The position numbers and the translations under genes are program-made. The notes beneath the pieces were generated by a model that was given only the letters and a program-made list of their open reading frames with translations, had not been told where the DNA came from and searched no databases. A stretch of DNA of 64,000 bases from the NCBI RefSeq assembly GCF_000003195.3, contig NC_012878.2:40340599-40404598 (forward strand). The letters are read 5' to 3'. This stretch comes from Sorghum bicolor (taxonomy: Eukaryota; Streptophyta; Magnoliopsida; Poales; Poaceae). Below are positions 1 through 10,829 of this stretch, one piece after another (the first letter of the stretch is position 1; every line of letters begins with the position of its first letter).

Positions 1-1
1 C

Positions 2-1720
2 GTCCATATGAGGTATGTTATCAGGATTCATTTTGCCGCATCTAACAACGTCGCGGAATATGAGGCCCTCGTCAACGGTCTCAAGATTGCCATCGAGCTA
101 GGAGTCCGACGCCTCGACGTCCGAGGCGACTCCCAACTCGTCATCGACCAGGTGATGAAGACTTCGAGCTACCACGACCCAAAAATGGAGGCGTACTGCA
201 AAGAAGTTCGTCGACTCGAGGACAAGTTCCATGGTCTCGAGCTCGTCCATGTCGCCCGATGTTACAACGAGGCAGCCGACGAGCTTGCCAAGATCGCATT
301 GACTCGAGGCACGGTGCCACCTGATGCGTTCTCAAGAGATCTTCACGAGCCATCCGTCGACTTGGGCTCGGGGGCTGGCGTCGATGCCGCTCCCGCCCAG
401 CCAACCGACACCGTCGATGCACTGCTGATGGCAGCAGAGGTGATGGAGGTAGAGCAGCGACCCGGTCGACCGTTCGACTGGTGTACACCGTTCCTCGACT
501 GCCTAATCCGCTGCGAGCTGCCAGAAGATCGATCTGAGGCCCGCCGTATCGCTCGACAGGCCATGTCATATGTGATTTATGGCGACGGCAATGAGCTATA
601 CCGACGAAGCCCGACGAGGGTCTTGCAGCGTTGCATCACCGTAGAAGAAGGCCAAAAACTCCTTGAGGACATACACTCGGGGGCTTGCGGCCACCATGCT
701 GCTCCATGGACCCTCGTAGGGAACGCCTTTCGACAAGGTTTCTACTGGCCAACGGCCGTGGCAGATGCCATCGAGCTTGTACGTTCATGTCATGGGTGCC
801 AGTTCTACGCCAAACAGATGCATCTGCCCGCCCACGCTCTTCAAATGATCCCCATCACCTGGCCATTTGCGGTATGGGGGCTCGATTTAGTAGGACCTCT
901 ACAAAAGGCAAAAGGGGGTTACACCCACTTGCTCGTGGCCGTTGACAAATTCTCCAAATGGATCGAGGCTCGACCCATCACCAATATCCGCTCTGAACAA
1001 GCCGTCCTCTTCTTCACCGACATCATACACCGATACGGAATCCCTAACGTGACCATCACCGACAACGGCACCCAGTTCACTGGCAAAAAGTTCTTGGACT
1101 TCTGCGATCAGCATCACATCCGTGTGAACTGGTCCGCGGTGGCTCACCCTCCAACTAACGGCCAGGTCGAGCGTGCCAACGGCATGATCTTGCAAGGGCT
1201 CAAACCAAGGATCTACAATCGCCTGAAGAAGTTTGGCAAGAAGTGGGTCGAGGAACTTTCCTCGGTCTTATGGAGTTTGAGGACGACGCCAAGCCGGGCC
1301 ACCAAATACACCCCGTTCTTCATGGTCTATGGCTCTGAGGCCGTGCTCCCAACGGACCTCGAGTATGGATCTCCTCGACTCAAGGCGTACAACGAGCAGT
1401 CGAATAAGGAAGCTCAAGAGAGTGCTGTCGACCAGCTTGAGGAGGCTCGAGACATGACCCTCCTCAACTCTGCCAGATACCAGCAGAAGCTTCGACGCTA
1501 CCACGACAAACACGTACGAAAGAGGGACTTAAACATGGGTGACCTTGTCCTACGACGACGGCAGAGCAATCAAGGACGCCACAAGCTGACCCCACCATGG
1601 GAAGGCCCGTACGTGGTGGCCGAGGTCTTGAAGCCAGGAACGTACAGGTTAGCGGACGAGAAGGGGGCGGTCTTCACCAACGCATGGAACATCGAACAGC
1701 TACGTCGATTCTACCCCTAG
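2..1720 (+). CDS. pol: Tat/gypsy pol, C-terminal part: RNase H and integrase (5' partial)
   Basis: Open from the window edge to the stop at 1718-1720 and the least damaged pol here. The first ~100 residues are the RNase H end, with the motifs NNVAEYEAL and RGDSQLVIDQV. A linker follows, then an integrase zinc-binding region (HSGACGHH and CHGC, near residues 225-265). The catalytic core has the first Asp in WGLDLVGP, the second in TDNGTQFTGKKF and the Glu in NGQVERANG. A C-terminal domain ends in WNIEQLRRFYP, with no chromodomain. The product would be cleaved from a Gag-Pol precursor, degrade the RNA template and insert cDNA. The reading frame enters from upstream; the Met at position 8 is internal, aligning inside the longer pol of TE3. 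Confidence 0.93.
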   Translation, partial: VHMRYVIRIHFAASNNVAEYEALVNGLKIAIELGVRRLDVRGDSQLVIDQVMKTSSYHDPKMEAYCKEVRRLEDKFHGLELVHVARCYNEAADELAKIALTRGTVPPDAFSRDLHEPSVDLGSGAGVDAAPAQPTDTVDALLMAAEVMEVEQRPGRPFDWCTPFLDCLIRCELPEDRSEARRIARQAMSYVIYGDGNELYRRSPTRVLQRCITVEEGQKLLEDIHSGACGHHAAPWTLVGNAFRQGFYWPTAVADAIELVRSCHGCQFYAKQMHLPAHALQMIPITWPFAVWGLDLVGPLQKAKGGYTHLLVAVDKFSKWIEARPITNIRSEQAVLFFTDIIHRYGIPNVTITDNGTQFTGKKFLDFCDQHHIRVNWSAVAHPPTNGQVERANGMILQGLKPRIYNRLKKFGKKWVEELSSVLWSLRTTPSRATKYTPFFMVYGSEAVLPTDLEYGSPRLKAYNEQSNKEAQESAVDQLEEARDMTLLNSARYQQKLRRYHDKHVRKRDLNMGDLVLRRRQSNQGRHKLTPPWEGPYVVAEVLKPGTYRLADEKGAVFTNAWNIEQLRRFYP

Positions 1721-2281
1721 AAGTTCAAAACTTACGTTCCTACGTACATTTTGTACCAAGACTCTGTAAAACGAATGCATGAATAAATGAAGTCTTTCCC
1801 TCGAGCAACTTCTTTTTGTACTAAGGAGTTACAAGTCATAATCTCGATGTTAGAAGGGGGCGCCGACTATGACCCATCATAGTCAACACCCCCTCGGGGG
1901 CTACCAGGGGGACGACCCCCCCCCCCCCGTGCATCGAAAAAGCCAAGAAATTTTCTCTTCCTACTTAGTAAACCTTGCACGATTTGAGTAGCTAAGGCAC
2001 CTCGAGCCCCTCAAAGGCCGAGGGACAACGAGCCTGAGAACTCCTACGCCCCCGGGCTACGGAAACTCTACTCACTTCCTCACCCTTGAGGCGATCGAGG
2101 TTGTTTTTTACGAAAGACCGAACAAGGAATACAAACGTATGAACAAAGAGAAATAAAATAACCTCGAGCGGAAAGACAAATAAGCATTTAATAATTACAA
2201 AAAGATATTGTATCGCCTAACAATACGATTAACAAAGTATTATACAAGGGGCCCTAGGCACCCTGAGCAGGCTCGTAGGCC
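1721..2281. other. Convergent 3' region between pol and antisense gene (hairpin, PPT copy)
   Basis: This non-coding stretch separates the pol stop from the stop of the antisense gene. It contains a perfect 8-bp inverted repeat with a 4-base loop (1865-1884, GACTATGA/TCATAGTC). It also has a 12-base copy of the LTR-proximal polypurine tract, CTCGGGGGCTAC (1893-1904), and a run of C at 1917-1928. Both landmarks recur at the matching place in TE2 and TE3. Confidence 0.8.
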
Positions 2282-5200
2282 TCAGTCCGTGGCATGGTCC
2301 TCACCACCCTCGCCTCCGCCCAAGCCAGTCTCAGGAGGAAGAACCTCAGGCTCAAAAAGCTTAGCCAGCCATTCCCCAGGAGCCTCCGCGTCGTCGATCA
2401 AGGCGTGGAGCCTCTCTTTGTTTTCCGCATCGGTCTTGGAGATGTCGGTGATGAAGCCGTGGGACACCACCTCCATGTCGTAGGAGAAGCCCGAGCAGAC
2501 AACCGCCATCGCCTGCTTCACCCCGATGTGGACGGCATCCCGCACCCGATCTCGCAGCGTTGCGCCTATGTAGCACAGCTGGTCGACCAGTGCGTCGCCT
2601 CGAGCGTCCTCCCTCGACTCATCCATAGGCTCAACCTCCCAGGAGGCCGAGAGGTCGCTTATCGCCGTCCGCACTCCACGGTTCAAAGCAACCTCAGGCT
2701 CGAGCTGGGTCTTGGCATTACGGGCCTCGACTTGGGCGGCTAGGAGTTCGTCCTTAAGCCCTGCAAACGCCAATACAAGAAACTTTGGGAAAAACTGAGC
2801 ACACCTCGAAAAAGAAACCCGACAAAGGAAACGTACCGCGGACGCTCTCCTCCAGGGCCGTGTTTTCGCCGACTAATCTGGTGTTGGCCCTCTCGATCTC
2901 TCTGTTGGAACGGGCCAGCTCAGTGTTGGCAACGCGGAGATCCTCGATCACCTTGCCAGCCTGAGCGATGGCCCCACTCTTCTCCAACAGTTCTCCCTTC
3001 AAACGTTCGACGTCGTCAGAGAGCCTGTGGGATTGAGCCCGCTCCGCCTCGAGATCTTCGAGGGCCTTCTTCTTGGCTTCCTCCGCGGCGCTCCTGGCGA
3101 TCTCGCCGTTCACGTGCTCCACCTTCATCTTCTGGAAGGACTCTCGAAGGGAGTCTAGGTCGGTCTTGAGAAGGCCCTTCTCCTTGTCCAGGTCCGCAAT
3201 AACGTTCTTGTAGGACAGGGCCTCCTCCCGGGCTCTAGATGCAGCCTCCTCGACCGTCAGAGCCCGCTCCCGCAGCAGCGTCGTCTCCTCCTCCGCCTTC
3301 TTTGAGGCCTCTCGAGCCTCTACCAAGGCAACCTCCCTCGCCTTCTTCTCCTCCTTGAGCGCTATGAGGTCTTTATAAGCCTTGAGGAGTTTCTCCTGCG
3401 ACTCGAGGAGTTGATCCTTGAGGACGGGGAGCTGCTCCCAGCCGCCTCGCGTGGCGTGGATGAAGCTCGACTTGATGCGGGAGGTCTCCTTCATATCCTG
3501 CGAGCCGGCGGACGAACAGTTAGAGCACAAAACCAAATGGCTCCATGGAGATCAAAGATCGAAAGACACTTACAAAATAAGCAGGCCCGAGCCCGTTGTT
3601 GATGATGTCCGACAAGAGCCCCACCACGTGCTTCATCCAAAGGCGGAGCTCCTCGACATGTTCCCACTTCTCGGCCTCCTTCTTGTCGTCGAGGAAGATG
3701 TTGGGCTCGGACGGATCGGTGGAAGCCCGGATACGAATCCGATCGGGGCACCAGTTCTCCATCTCTCAATCAGCCCGCGCCTGGACACCGCGGATAAGGT
3801 TCTCGACGGTCTCGAGGGAGCCCCCATGGCGCAAGAACAGGTCGACAAGGAATGGGAACCGCCCGTCATCGTCAACCATCTTCCAGGTACCGTCCTTGCT
3901 CCCTGACGACCCGATCTCATCCTCCTCGGAGGGAAAGCGGTCCTCCCACGCTCGACGCTCCCGGAGGAACCCAGGGGCGATCCCGTCCATGTCGTAGATC
4001 GTCCTCTTGATCTCGGACTCGGGGTCGGTGGGGGTGCGCATCATACAGGCGAGCGCCACCACTCCATCCGCTCGCCCCGACTCTGCCCGGATCACGGCAG
4101 GCGCCCCCGGGAGGAGCCACGCCTGGGTGGGAGGGCCGTACACCGGCAAATCTTCCTCCTGATCGCCGGACTCTTGCGGCGCCGGTGGTATCGGTTGGGC
4201 CAGACCTTGAGGCAGGGGCTCGAGCGGCCTTTCCTCTTGGCCCCCCTGCTCCTGCTGCTGCTGTTGTTCCCTCTGTTGCTGCTATTGTTGAAGCCCCTCG
4301 GGCGTTTGCTGCTCCTGCTGCTGCTGCTCCTGTGGTGGCCGCGTCGCCTCGCGCTCCCGCTCCTCCCCCTCCTTCTCTTTCTCCTTCTGCTCTTCGAGGG
4401 CTCGAAGGCCAGCGGGCCAGGGAGTCCGTCCCGCGATGTGGGAGGTCGACGTTTCCTCCTCCACAGGGCGGGCACCCCCAGACGCTTTGTTACCATCAGA
4501 CGTATCGCTGATGGTGATGGGTTCCCCCTCGACCCCCAATCGAGGGGGCTCGGGGGCTCCCTCTGGCACTTGCGTCTGGGACGCCTCACCACACGTCGGC
4601 GGCGACGGGGTAGGCACGGGACAAGGCGGAGCATTCTCAACGCCGGCTGGAGGTTGGGAGTCGGAGGAGCCTGCAAAACAAAGAATAGAGGCCGGTGACT
4701 GCTATGGCTAGCACAAGAACGTCACAAATCCCAAAAGTAAACCACAAACCTAGCTCCTTGGAGGCGGCTCCCGCTTTGAGCCTCTTTGCCATGGACGGCT
4801 GGGCCTGCTCGAGGGTCCGCTTTAGCCTGAGAAAAGAAAGGGATGAGCGCCGGAGAAGATCGGCATATGAGAAAGTGCGTAGGAGCAGGAAGACGAAAGC
4901 CACAATGTCGAAAAAGCTTACCCCACAGGGAGAACAGCTCGCCTCCCGCCGCCCCGACCGGCGGGTCTCGAGCCACCCCGCGTCAGAGCCCCAGGCCCCT
5001 TGAAGGCTGGCGCTGGCCTTGGCGCGGTAGTTCCCACCTAGCGGGCGCTGGGACTGGCGCTCCTGTGGCTGGCCTCTCCTTTCTCGGAGCCCGCGGCGCG
5101 ACCGCGAGTCAGTGGCCCCGTCGCCTGGGGCCTAGCATGACCGCTCTCCCTGGGAGCCGAGGGAGGGCGCGGCGCGACTTGACCAGCCTTGGGTGCAGGA

Positions 5201-6587
5201 GGGGTATCGGCCCGAGGACGGTGAGATCCGCTCGGACCCTCCTTTGGAGTCTCCGTCCGGGGGGCATCGACGTCGCCTCGAGGCGGACCCTCGAGGATTC
5301 GGTCAAGGCGTGACGCCATCCCCTCAGAGTCGTCGCTGTCCTCGTCGTCATCATCGTCGTCGTTGGGGGATTCTTCCTCAGGCTCCCCCCTCTGCCTGGA
5401 TTTGGCTCGACGCGCCTCTAATGCTTGGCGGTCAAGGTTCTTCTTCTTCTCCCCCTTCTTTGCAGAGTCCTTGGCGGACTTTAGCTTTTCGGCAGATTGG
5501 CGCCGCTTGTCGCGATCGACCTCGTCCTCCTTTACTGGAGACCTCGAGGACCGGACATCAATCCGTCCCTGCCAAAACAAAGGCATACTTAGAAAAAAAA
5601 AGGGGGGAAGAAAGGAAACCCAGAATCGAGGCTGCGCGCGAGAAGAAAGCGTACCAGATCGATCGAGCCTGCGTCTGGCCTCATGGGGAAGCCGTTAACA
5701 TGCTCCGGCTGAAAATCACCGGCAATTGCAGCCCTGACTCGGGCCGCGACTTCGTCGTCCGCCGGAGCCTCGTTGGACATCCAGCATGCCTCGAGGTCCC
5801 GAGATGAGATGCCAGGTCCCATCTTGTCCATCCTCAACGGTCGAGACATCAATGGGAGAACTCTCCGGTGATGGACGACCGAGAGGACGAGAGCGGCGGT
5901 CAAACCCTCCTGGCGAAGCTTCTTCAGGACGTCGAGGAGGGGGCCGAGCCGAGATTGATGAGCTTGGATGACGCCGTATGTCCAGTCTGCTGGACGCTCC
6001 ATGATCAGACGACCCGAGTAGGAAGGCAGGAGGTTGTCGTCGTTCCGTAGGTAAAACCACTGGGAGTCCCAGCCGGCGTGGTTGGTCGATAACCGTACCG
6101 GGATGTACTCCCACGGCCTATCCGTCTTCCCTGTCTTCTGCACAAGATTGAGGCATCCCGCCCGCACGGGCTTCCTTACGCCCGTGGTTTCGGTGGGGGC
6201 GTGGAAAAGTTCGCCCCTGTAGAGGTGGAGCCACAGCTCCCAGTGCGGCATCATCCCCAAGTAGCCCTCACACACGGCGGCGAAGACCGCCGCGACGGTG
6301 ATGGCGTTTGGGGAGAAGTGCTGGAGCTCCACCCCGTAGTGGAAGCAAAGTGCCCGCATAAAGCGGCTCGGAGGAGCACCCAGGCCGTGGCGGTGGAATT
6401 TGGCGAATGACACCACGTAGCCCTCGGGCGGTTGGGGCTCCCTGTGGTTCGCCGGCGGCGCGATCCACTCAGGCGACGATAGCGAGGTGCGGCGGCGCAG
6501 CAGTCCCTCTCTCTCAAGCTCTAACAACCGGCGCTCCGTCATCGACGACGGGCGCCAGTCGTCGGCGGCAACGAATCTCACAGGCAT
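2282..6587 (-). pseudogene. Antisense six-exon gene of TE1 (PF04195-like N-terminus, coiled coil)
   Basis: Runs opposite to pol. Exons by splice sites: 6587-5655, 5568-4922, 4826-4750, 4670-3574, 3497-2837 and 2760-2282. All introns are GT-AG and 76-95 bp. The exons sum to 3894 bases, a multiple of 3, and codons join correctly across every junction. Exon 1 (about 311 residues, starting MPVRFVAADDWRPSS) resembles the 'putative gypsy type transposon' family PF04195. Exon 2 is acidic and basic low-complexity. Exon 4 holds a Gln-rich tract and a conserved block (YGPPTPAWL, YDMDGIAPGFL). Exon 5 is strongly coiled-coil (Glu/Lys/Leu heptads). Exon 6 is a conserved tail (GLKDELLAAQVEA). Stops include 5040-5038 (CAG to TAG), one in the Gln tract (~4282) and ~3766, so this copy is dead. 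The start is the ATG at 6587 that is shared by all copies. Function unknown. Confidence 0.85.
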
Positions 6588-6727
6588 ATCGGCTGGAAGG
6601 ACGGTGGATCCGCTACTGCTCAAGGAGGCGTGTGCGCGTGAGACGGCGAGAAAGCTAAGACGGCAAGAAGGCTAAGGCAAGAGTGAAGATGGGAGGCGGA
6701 AGAAAGAACAGCGGTGGCTCCACGGCG

Positions 6728-6735
6728 TATTTATA
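6728..6735 (-). promoter_or_regulatory. TATA box of TE1 antisense gene
   Basis: TATAAATA on the - strand, about 140 bases upstream of the ATG at 6587. The same octamer lies at a similar distance in TE2 and TE3 inside conserved flanking sequence. Confidence 0.75.
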
Positions 6736-7475
6736 GGCAGCAATCCGCCAACGGACGGATCCGAGAAATAAGGTAACTCCCCCCATAAATGCACCACCTA
6801 ACAATCTCTTTCCCCTCACAGGCGGGGCGCTCCGAATTCCACACCGACGCAGTGTCGTAACGTCACCCACCTGAAAAGGCACGCCCAACGGGCAAAAAAG
6901 GCAAACCGCCACGGCCACCTCCTTCCCTTGTAGGCCAAGGGGCGTACCCGCGAGAGTCTCGAGAGGTCGATGGCTGGCCCGCCGAAAGGGTTCGACAGCT
7001 GATCTCGAGCACCAGAGTCAGGGATCCCCAGCGAGCAGTCGAAGATCGAGGCCCGCCTCAAAGACTCGCTGGTGATGTCCAAGGTAGGGTCGAGACAGTC
7101 GAGAGGAATCCCCCCGACGGGAGGCATCGAGCCGCTGATCGAATGAGACCGGTATCCCCGACCACGTCGACCCTGCTTTATGAGAACGCCTCCGGGCTAC
7201 AGCTGACCCCCTCGAAAGGGGCACAGGTTCTCACTTGGACTACCCACTAGGAACTCAATCTGGGGTGGAAGACGCTCGCTCTACCGAGAGTACGTCGAAA
7301 CCTCCTCACAAGGCAAAGCCGATCAGAACCTTCCACCACTGGTGTCGACAGTGTTTCTGCAAATTAGGCAAAATAACCCTCGAAGGAGTTAAAAAACTCC
7401 CTCGAGGTCTCGGGAGCTACCCCCGCGGGGTCACTCGTGCCCCCCCACGGAAATTCGACCGCAAAAGCAAAGCCT
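6736..7475. other. Non-coding region between antisense promoter and hairpin/PPT of TE1
   Basis: No supportable ORF. It is well conserved with the matching regions of TE2 and TE3. It includes a hairpin-forming GGAGTT..AACTCC around 7387-7400 and a diverged PPT-like copy CTCGGGAGCTAC at 7409-7420. It probably holds upstream promoter elements of the antisense gene and untranslated sequence of the genomic RNA. Confidence 0.6.
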
Positions 7476-7501
7476 CCACTCGAGCGCCAGCGCTCGAATG
7501 G
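7476..7501 (+). repeat. 26-bp palindrome abutting the polypurine tract
   Basis: Inverted repeat with 12-base arms, one mismatch and a 2-base loop (CCACTCGAGCGC / GCGCTCGAATGG). It is present at the same place in TE2 (30530-30555) and TE3 (47088-47113). Confidence 0.85.
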
Positions 7502-7516
7502 AGACTCGGGGGCTAC
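7502..7516 (+). other. Polypurine tract of TE1
   Basis: AGACTCGGGGGCTAC directly precedes the LTR start TGTCGAGG. By family knowledge this is the primer for plus-strand DNA synthesis. Confidence 0.85.
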
Positions 7517-8556
7517 TGTCGAGGGTATCAGTAAGGGGTACCCTCACCGATGCACCTAACAAGATTATCCGTACGCAAGTCGAGGCCCTCAACTCGACAT
7601 TCTGGTCACACATGTGCGCAGCAATCGACGGCTGCAGCCTCAAAGACGGAAATGACGTCGAGCGAACCACTTGGAGGTCGAGTGCTGACTACCGTCGAAT
7701 ACGGAAACAGGCTCGAGCGAATCAGAAGGCGTCGAGCGCAAGGACACTGTCCGCCGCCTGACGCGCGCACGAGAGCCGGGACATTAAATGCACCTGCTGC
7801 TTTTCTCACCTAACATGCTGGTCACGGGGAGGGTGATAGGGAACAGGCACCCGTCCCGTCGTTCTTTTTGCAGCCTTCCCCACCAAACGGCCCAGGGCGT
7901 GTCAGGACGTGGGAAGCGGGGATGGAACGTCAAATCAAGACTCCCTCGAGGTAACCAAGGTCAGCGCTCCGATATCAGGACATCGTACGACGTCCGACCC
8001 TCGACTTAACATGGCTCCTTCCTGGGGACGAGACGGGCGTCGACTGGCAATGCCGTGACCACTCCGCCGGATTCGCCGCCGAGTCATACAAGCATGCGTC
8101 CATTGAACCAGTCTAAAGACGGCGTACAGAGCAGGGTACAGGAGCACGTGCAATCATCACCAAGCCACTGAGACGGGACGGCTCGAGGCCACGCCGGTAC
8201 GGAGGCCTCGAGTAGGTCAGCGCTCCATGCTTCTATCGACCCCTACTCTGACACCTATACATGTACCTTGGGCCTCTCCTTGGTGCTATAAAAGGGAGGA
8301 CCCAGAGATAGATAACGACCACGACATAACACCACGCTCATACGCAGTAGATCTCCACGCTTCATACCACACTTGTATTCACCCCTATACAAGCACTTAG
8401 GTGCGAGATAATACAAACTCTCCTCCACTGGACGTAGGGCCTTCTCTTGCCCGAACCAGGATAAATCTTTGTGTCTTCTTGCATCACCATCTGGGAAAGG
8501 GAGCACGCATACAAATTTACTCGTTAGTGTGACCCCCCGTGGGGAAAACACCAACA
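7517..8556 (+). repeat. 3' LTR of TE1 (1040 bp)
   Basis: Begins TGTCGAGG after the PPT and ends ACACCAACA, with homologous LTRs in TE2 and TE3. A TATAAAAG box at 8287-8294 marks the U3/R promoter. Confidence 0.92.
8287..8294 (+). promoter_or_regulatory. LTR TATA box of TE1
   Basis: TATAAAAG inside the LTR. TE2 (29737-29744, - strand) and TE3 (46298-46305, - strand) have it at the corresponding position, in the context CTATAAAAGG. Confidence 0.75.
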
Positions 8557-8858
8557 AAATGTGATGAAGGTTTCTTGCTTGGTTACTCCACTACTAGCAA
8601 AGCTTGTAGAGTTTGGAATTTGGCTAGTGGTACTCCTGAAGAGGTGCATGATATTGAGTTTGATGAAACAAATGGTTTTCAAGAGGAAGATGAAAATCTA
8701 GATGATGTGAGAGGCATTCAACTGGCCGATGCAACAAAATCTATGGACTTTGGTGATTTAAGACCTAGAGAAGTGATTGATGTTGAAGATGACAAAGATC
8801 AAGTGCTTCCTACCTCTAATGTGCAAGCTAGTGGTTCTCATGATCAAAATCAAGCTAG
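8557..8858 (+). pseudogene. pol: Copia pol fragment (after integrase, before RT)
   Basis: Open frame starting KCDEGFLLGYSTTSKACRVWN, the typical end of the copia integrase core region. An acidic linker follows (EEDENLDD, GDLRPREVIDVEDDKDQ). TE1 removed everything before the first Lys and element A interrupts the frame after ...DQNQAS. The gene resumes at 22772. Confidence 0.88.
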
Positions 8859-10114
8859 TGTTGACGGTAGGTAACTCCTATTTTTAACCGTCAACTAGAC
8901 ATGAAAATGGATCTATGAGCAAACACCTAGTAGATATAGGGTTATCACTAACATAATTCCACGAGTTTTGGTGAATGTCTATTTTTGCAGGGTGTCAGCT
9001 GAAAAATACCAAAGATGGTCCACATATCAGGTTTACATAGAAAGAATACCACAAACATCTACTTTTCTATAATCTAGAAGGTCCCAAAAGGCTCTAGACC
9101 AAACTGGAGCCCGAACTAGCTCGAGAGCCGGGCGGTCGCCCAAGGTGGGATGCTCACTTCAACCAATCAGGGTGAACCTCGCGGATCCTGCCTCCATCAA
9201 CTTTGAGGAGTAATCTTGAGCGCACGTTTAAGTCGGTTTGATCTAAGGGCTATGGTTCTTCCTAGGGGGTGGAAAGATTAGTACCACATCGCTAGTTTGA
9301 GTTAGAGGAGGGGTCAGATGCCTCCTATAAATAAGACCCTCACCCCCCTAGGGAGTAGCTAATTCTAAAGCCTTAATTCATATTTTCCAGAGAGAATTAG
9401 TCAGAGAGGGGTCCCTCAAATGGATCTGTCTCTTTAGGGTTTTAGCAACAAGAGAGATTGAGAGAGTATAGGGTGTACATAAAAGTGGAGGAAGCCCGGC
9501 CTATCAGTGTCTTCTTCCTTGTATCTACGGGATCAAGTCTTCTGACTCAAGGCCTTGTTCTAGAATCATTTGGCAATTCGACTTCTAATACTAGTAAGTT
9601 ATTGTTCTTATTGTTCTTTGGTTTATGGGTTTACTTTATTCACTTTGTATTGGGAATAGAGTAATCATTCATAGTGTAAGCATGGTGCTTGGGTAACGAA
9701 TACTCGTAGATACTCCCTATCTAGCCAGATTTGTGTTAGCATCGGGGGATATGACAATCCCCTTGGTGTCTCTGTAATCCTTGTCCCATTAGTAGGTAAG
9801 GTAGGATATATGGTGCCAGGGTCAAGCATTCTCTAAGGTGTCTCTTTTCTCCAGGTACTTCCCTTAGAACAATATCTACATAGCTCACCATAGGTTAGAA
9901 GAAGACTGACGAAGGAGTTCTCTCTATATCGCTCATATTTCACTATCTTGTCTTGAAAGCCCAGGGGTTAAGTATAGATTTGGGTTAGTCTGATGCACTC
10001 TTTCTCCTAGTGGTAAAAATATAAATAACGATACTCTGGAATATCTCTCGGGTGAAGTTCTCACCGATATCCGTGTGCTTGCGAATTTCTCTATGTGCAT
10101 ATCTAATATCAACA
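8859..10114 (+). repeat. 5' LTR of element A (1256 bp)
   Basis: Bounded by TGTTGA and TCAACA. Has a CTATAAATAA box near 9325. The last ~700 bp match 22064-22771 closely. Confidence 0.88.
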
Positions 10115-10122
10115 AGCATTTC

Positions 10123-10140
10123 TAGCACCATTGCCGGGGG
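10123..10140 (+). other. Degenerate primer binding site of element A
   Basis: TAGCACCATTGCCGGGGG, eight bases after the LTR. It matches the Athila-type site complementary to the 3' end of plant tRNA-Asp (TGGCGCCGTTGCCGGGGA) except for three G-to-A changes and a last-base change, as expected for decay. Confidence 0.65.
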
Positions 10141-10170
10141 AAAGATGGTCTACTGAGATAACTTTAAATC

Positions 10171-10746
10171 ATGCTTAACCATGTATTATACTTTTATCTT
10201 TTTGTTTTATCTCATATTTTCTTTTTCCTTTTCTTTTCTATCCCTATGGATAAACTAAATTCCACGCCTATCTATCAATTCCCTGCACCCATCAGCGTAA
10301 GCTTAGAGCCACTAGAGGCCATGATTTTCACATCTAGCTATGAGCTACGCCGATGTTTGGTTGCAATAGGTCAAAGCCAACCCTTTTCTATAGCTAGAGT
10401 CATATCTTCTAATCAAGAAGGTAATGTACCCAAGGTCCTATCTTCTGATCAAGTAGATAATGAACTTTTAGCTACACTTAAGAAATCTTTTAATCTTACT
10501 ATAAATTTAGGCTTAGACCTACAAGACCTTGTTCTTCAACATCTTTATACGAGTCTTGTTAATACCATCTTTGGAGGAGTTTTCCTTTCTTTATCCGTTA
10601 GTAAGGTGAGGTTTGTCCTTATTATTAGTGGACACACCCCTTGCACTAGCCTTCATGATGAAATCCTAGAGGTAGAGAAGGAATCATCCCTTAAACTAGA
10701 AGAGGAAGTTTTCATAGCCACTTTGCAAATGTTCCAATCCCTTTGA
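10171..10746 (+). CDS. Unrecognised ORF 1 of element A (191 aa)
   Basis: Starts at ATG 57 bases after the LTR, where gag would be expected. The N-terminal ~24 residues are strongly hydrophobic (FYLFVLSHIFFFLFF) and could equally be leader sequence read through, with the real start at the later Met before DKLNSTPIYQF. The rest is mixed polar and hydrophobic. I see no zinc knuckle, protease or RT motif. It may be a highly diverged gag or a gene specific to this non-autonomous family. Confidence 0.4.
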   Translation: MLNHVLYFYLFVLSHIFFFLFFSIPMDKLNSTPIYQFPAPISVSLEPLEAMIFTSSYELRRCLVAIGQSQPFSIARVISSNQEGNVPKVLSSDQVDNELLATLKKSFNLTINLGLDLQDLVLQHLYTSLVNTIFGGVFLSLSVSKVRFVLIISGHTPCTSLHDEILEVEKESSLKLEEEVFIATLQMFQSL

Positions 10747-10829
10747 ACGACAGTTAGAAATACTCAAGGATGGCATGTCAAGTGATGCCATAGAAGGAGA
10801 GCGAAGCCACTCTAATCCTCTCCCCTTCT

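Larger units (their letters stand above)
1..8556 (+). mobile_element. TE1: Tat-lineage Ty3/gypsy retrotransposon, 3' part
   Basis: The left end lies outside the window. Visible parts in order are the end of pol (RNase H and integrase), a convergent antisense spliced gene, a hairpin and polypurine tract, and the 3' LTR. The LTR ends in ACACCAACA and the next base is inside a copia pol gene, so TE1 inserted into that copia element. Its probable target duplication is AAATG (8557-8561), but the left copy cannot be seen. LTR and antisense-gene sequence are closer to TE3 than to TE2, so TE1 and TE3 look like one subfamily. The Tat assignment rests on an integrase without chromodomain, an extra antisense ORF after pol, and the shared gene order. 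Confidence 0.93.

Noticed and set aside
4174..4698. Leu-rich + strand ORF that looks like a membrane protein
   Set aside because: It is the reverse strand of the Gln-rich exon 4 of the antisense gene (CTG repeats read as Leu).
8539..8556. Copia ORF starting at 8539 (MGKTPTK...)
   Set aside because: Its first six codons are the end of the TE1 LTR; copia sequence begins at 8557.
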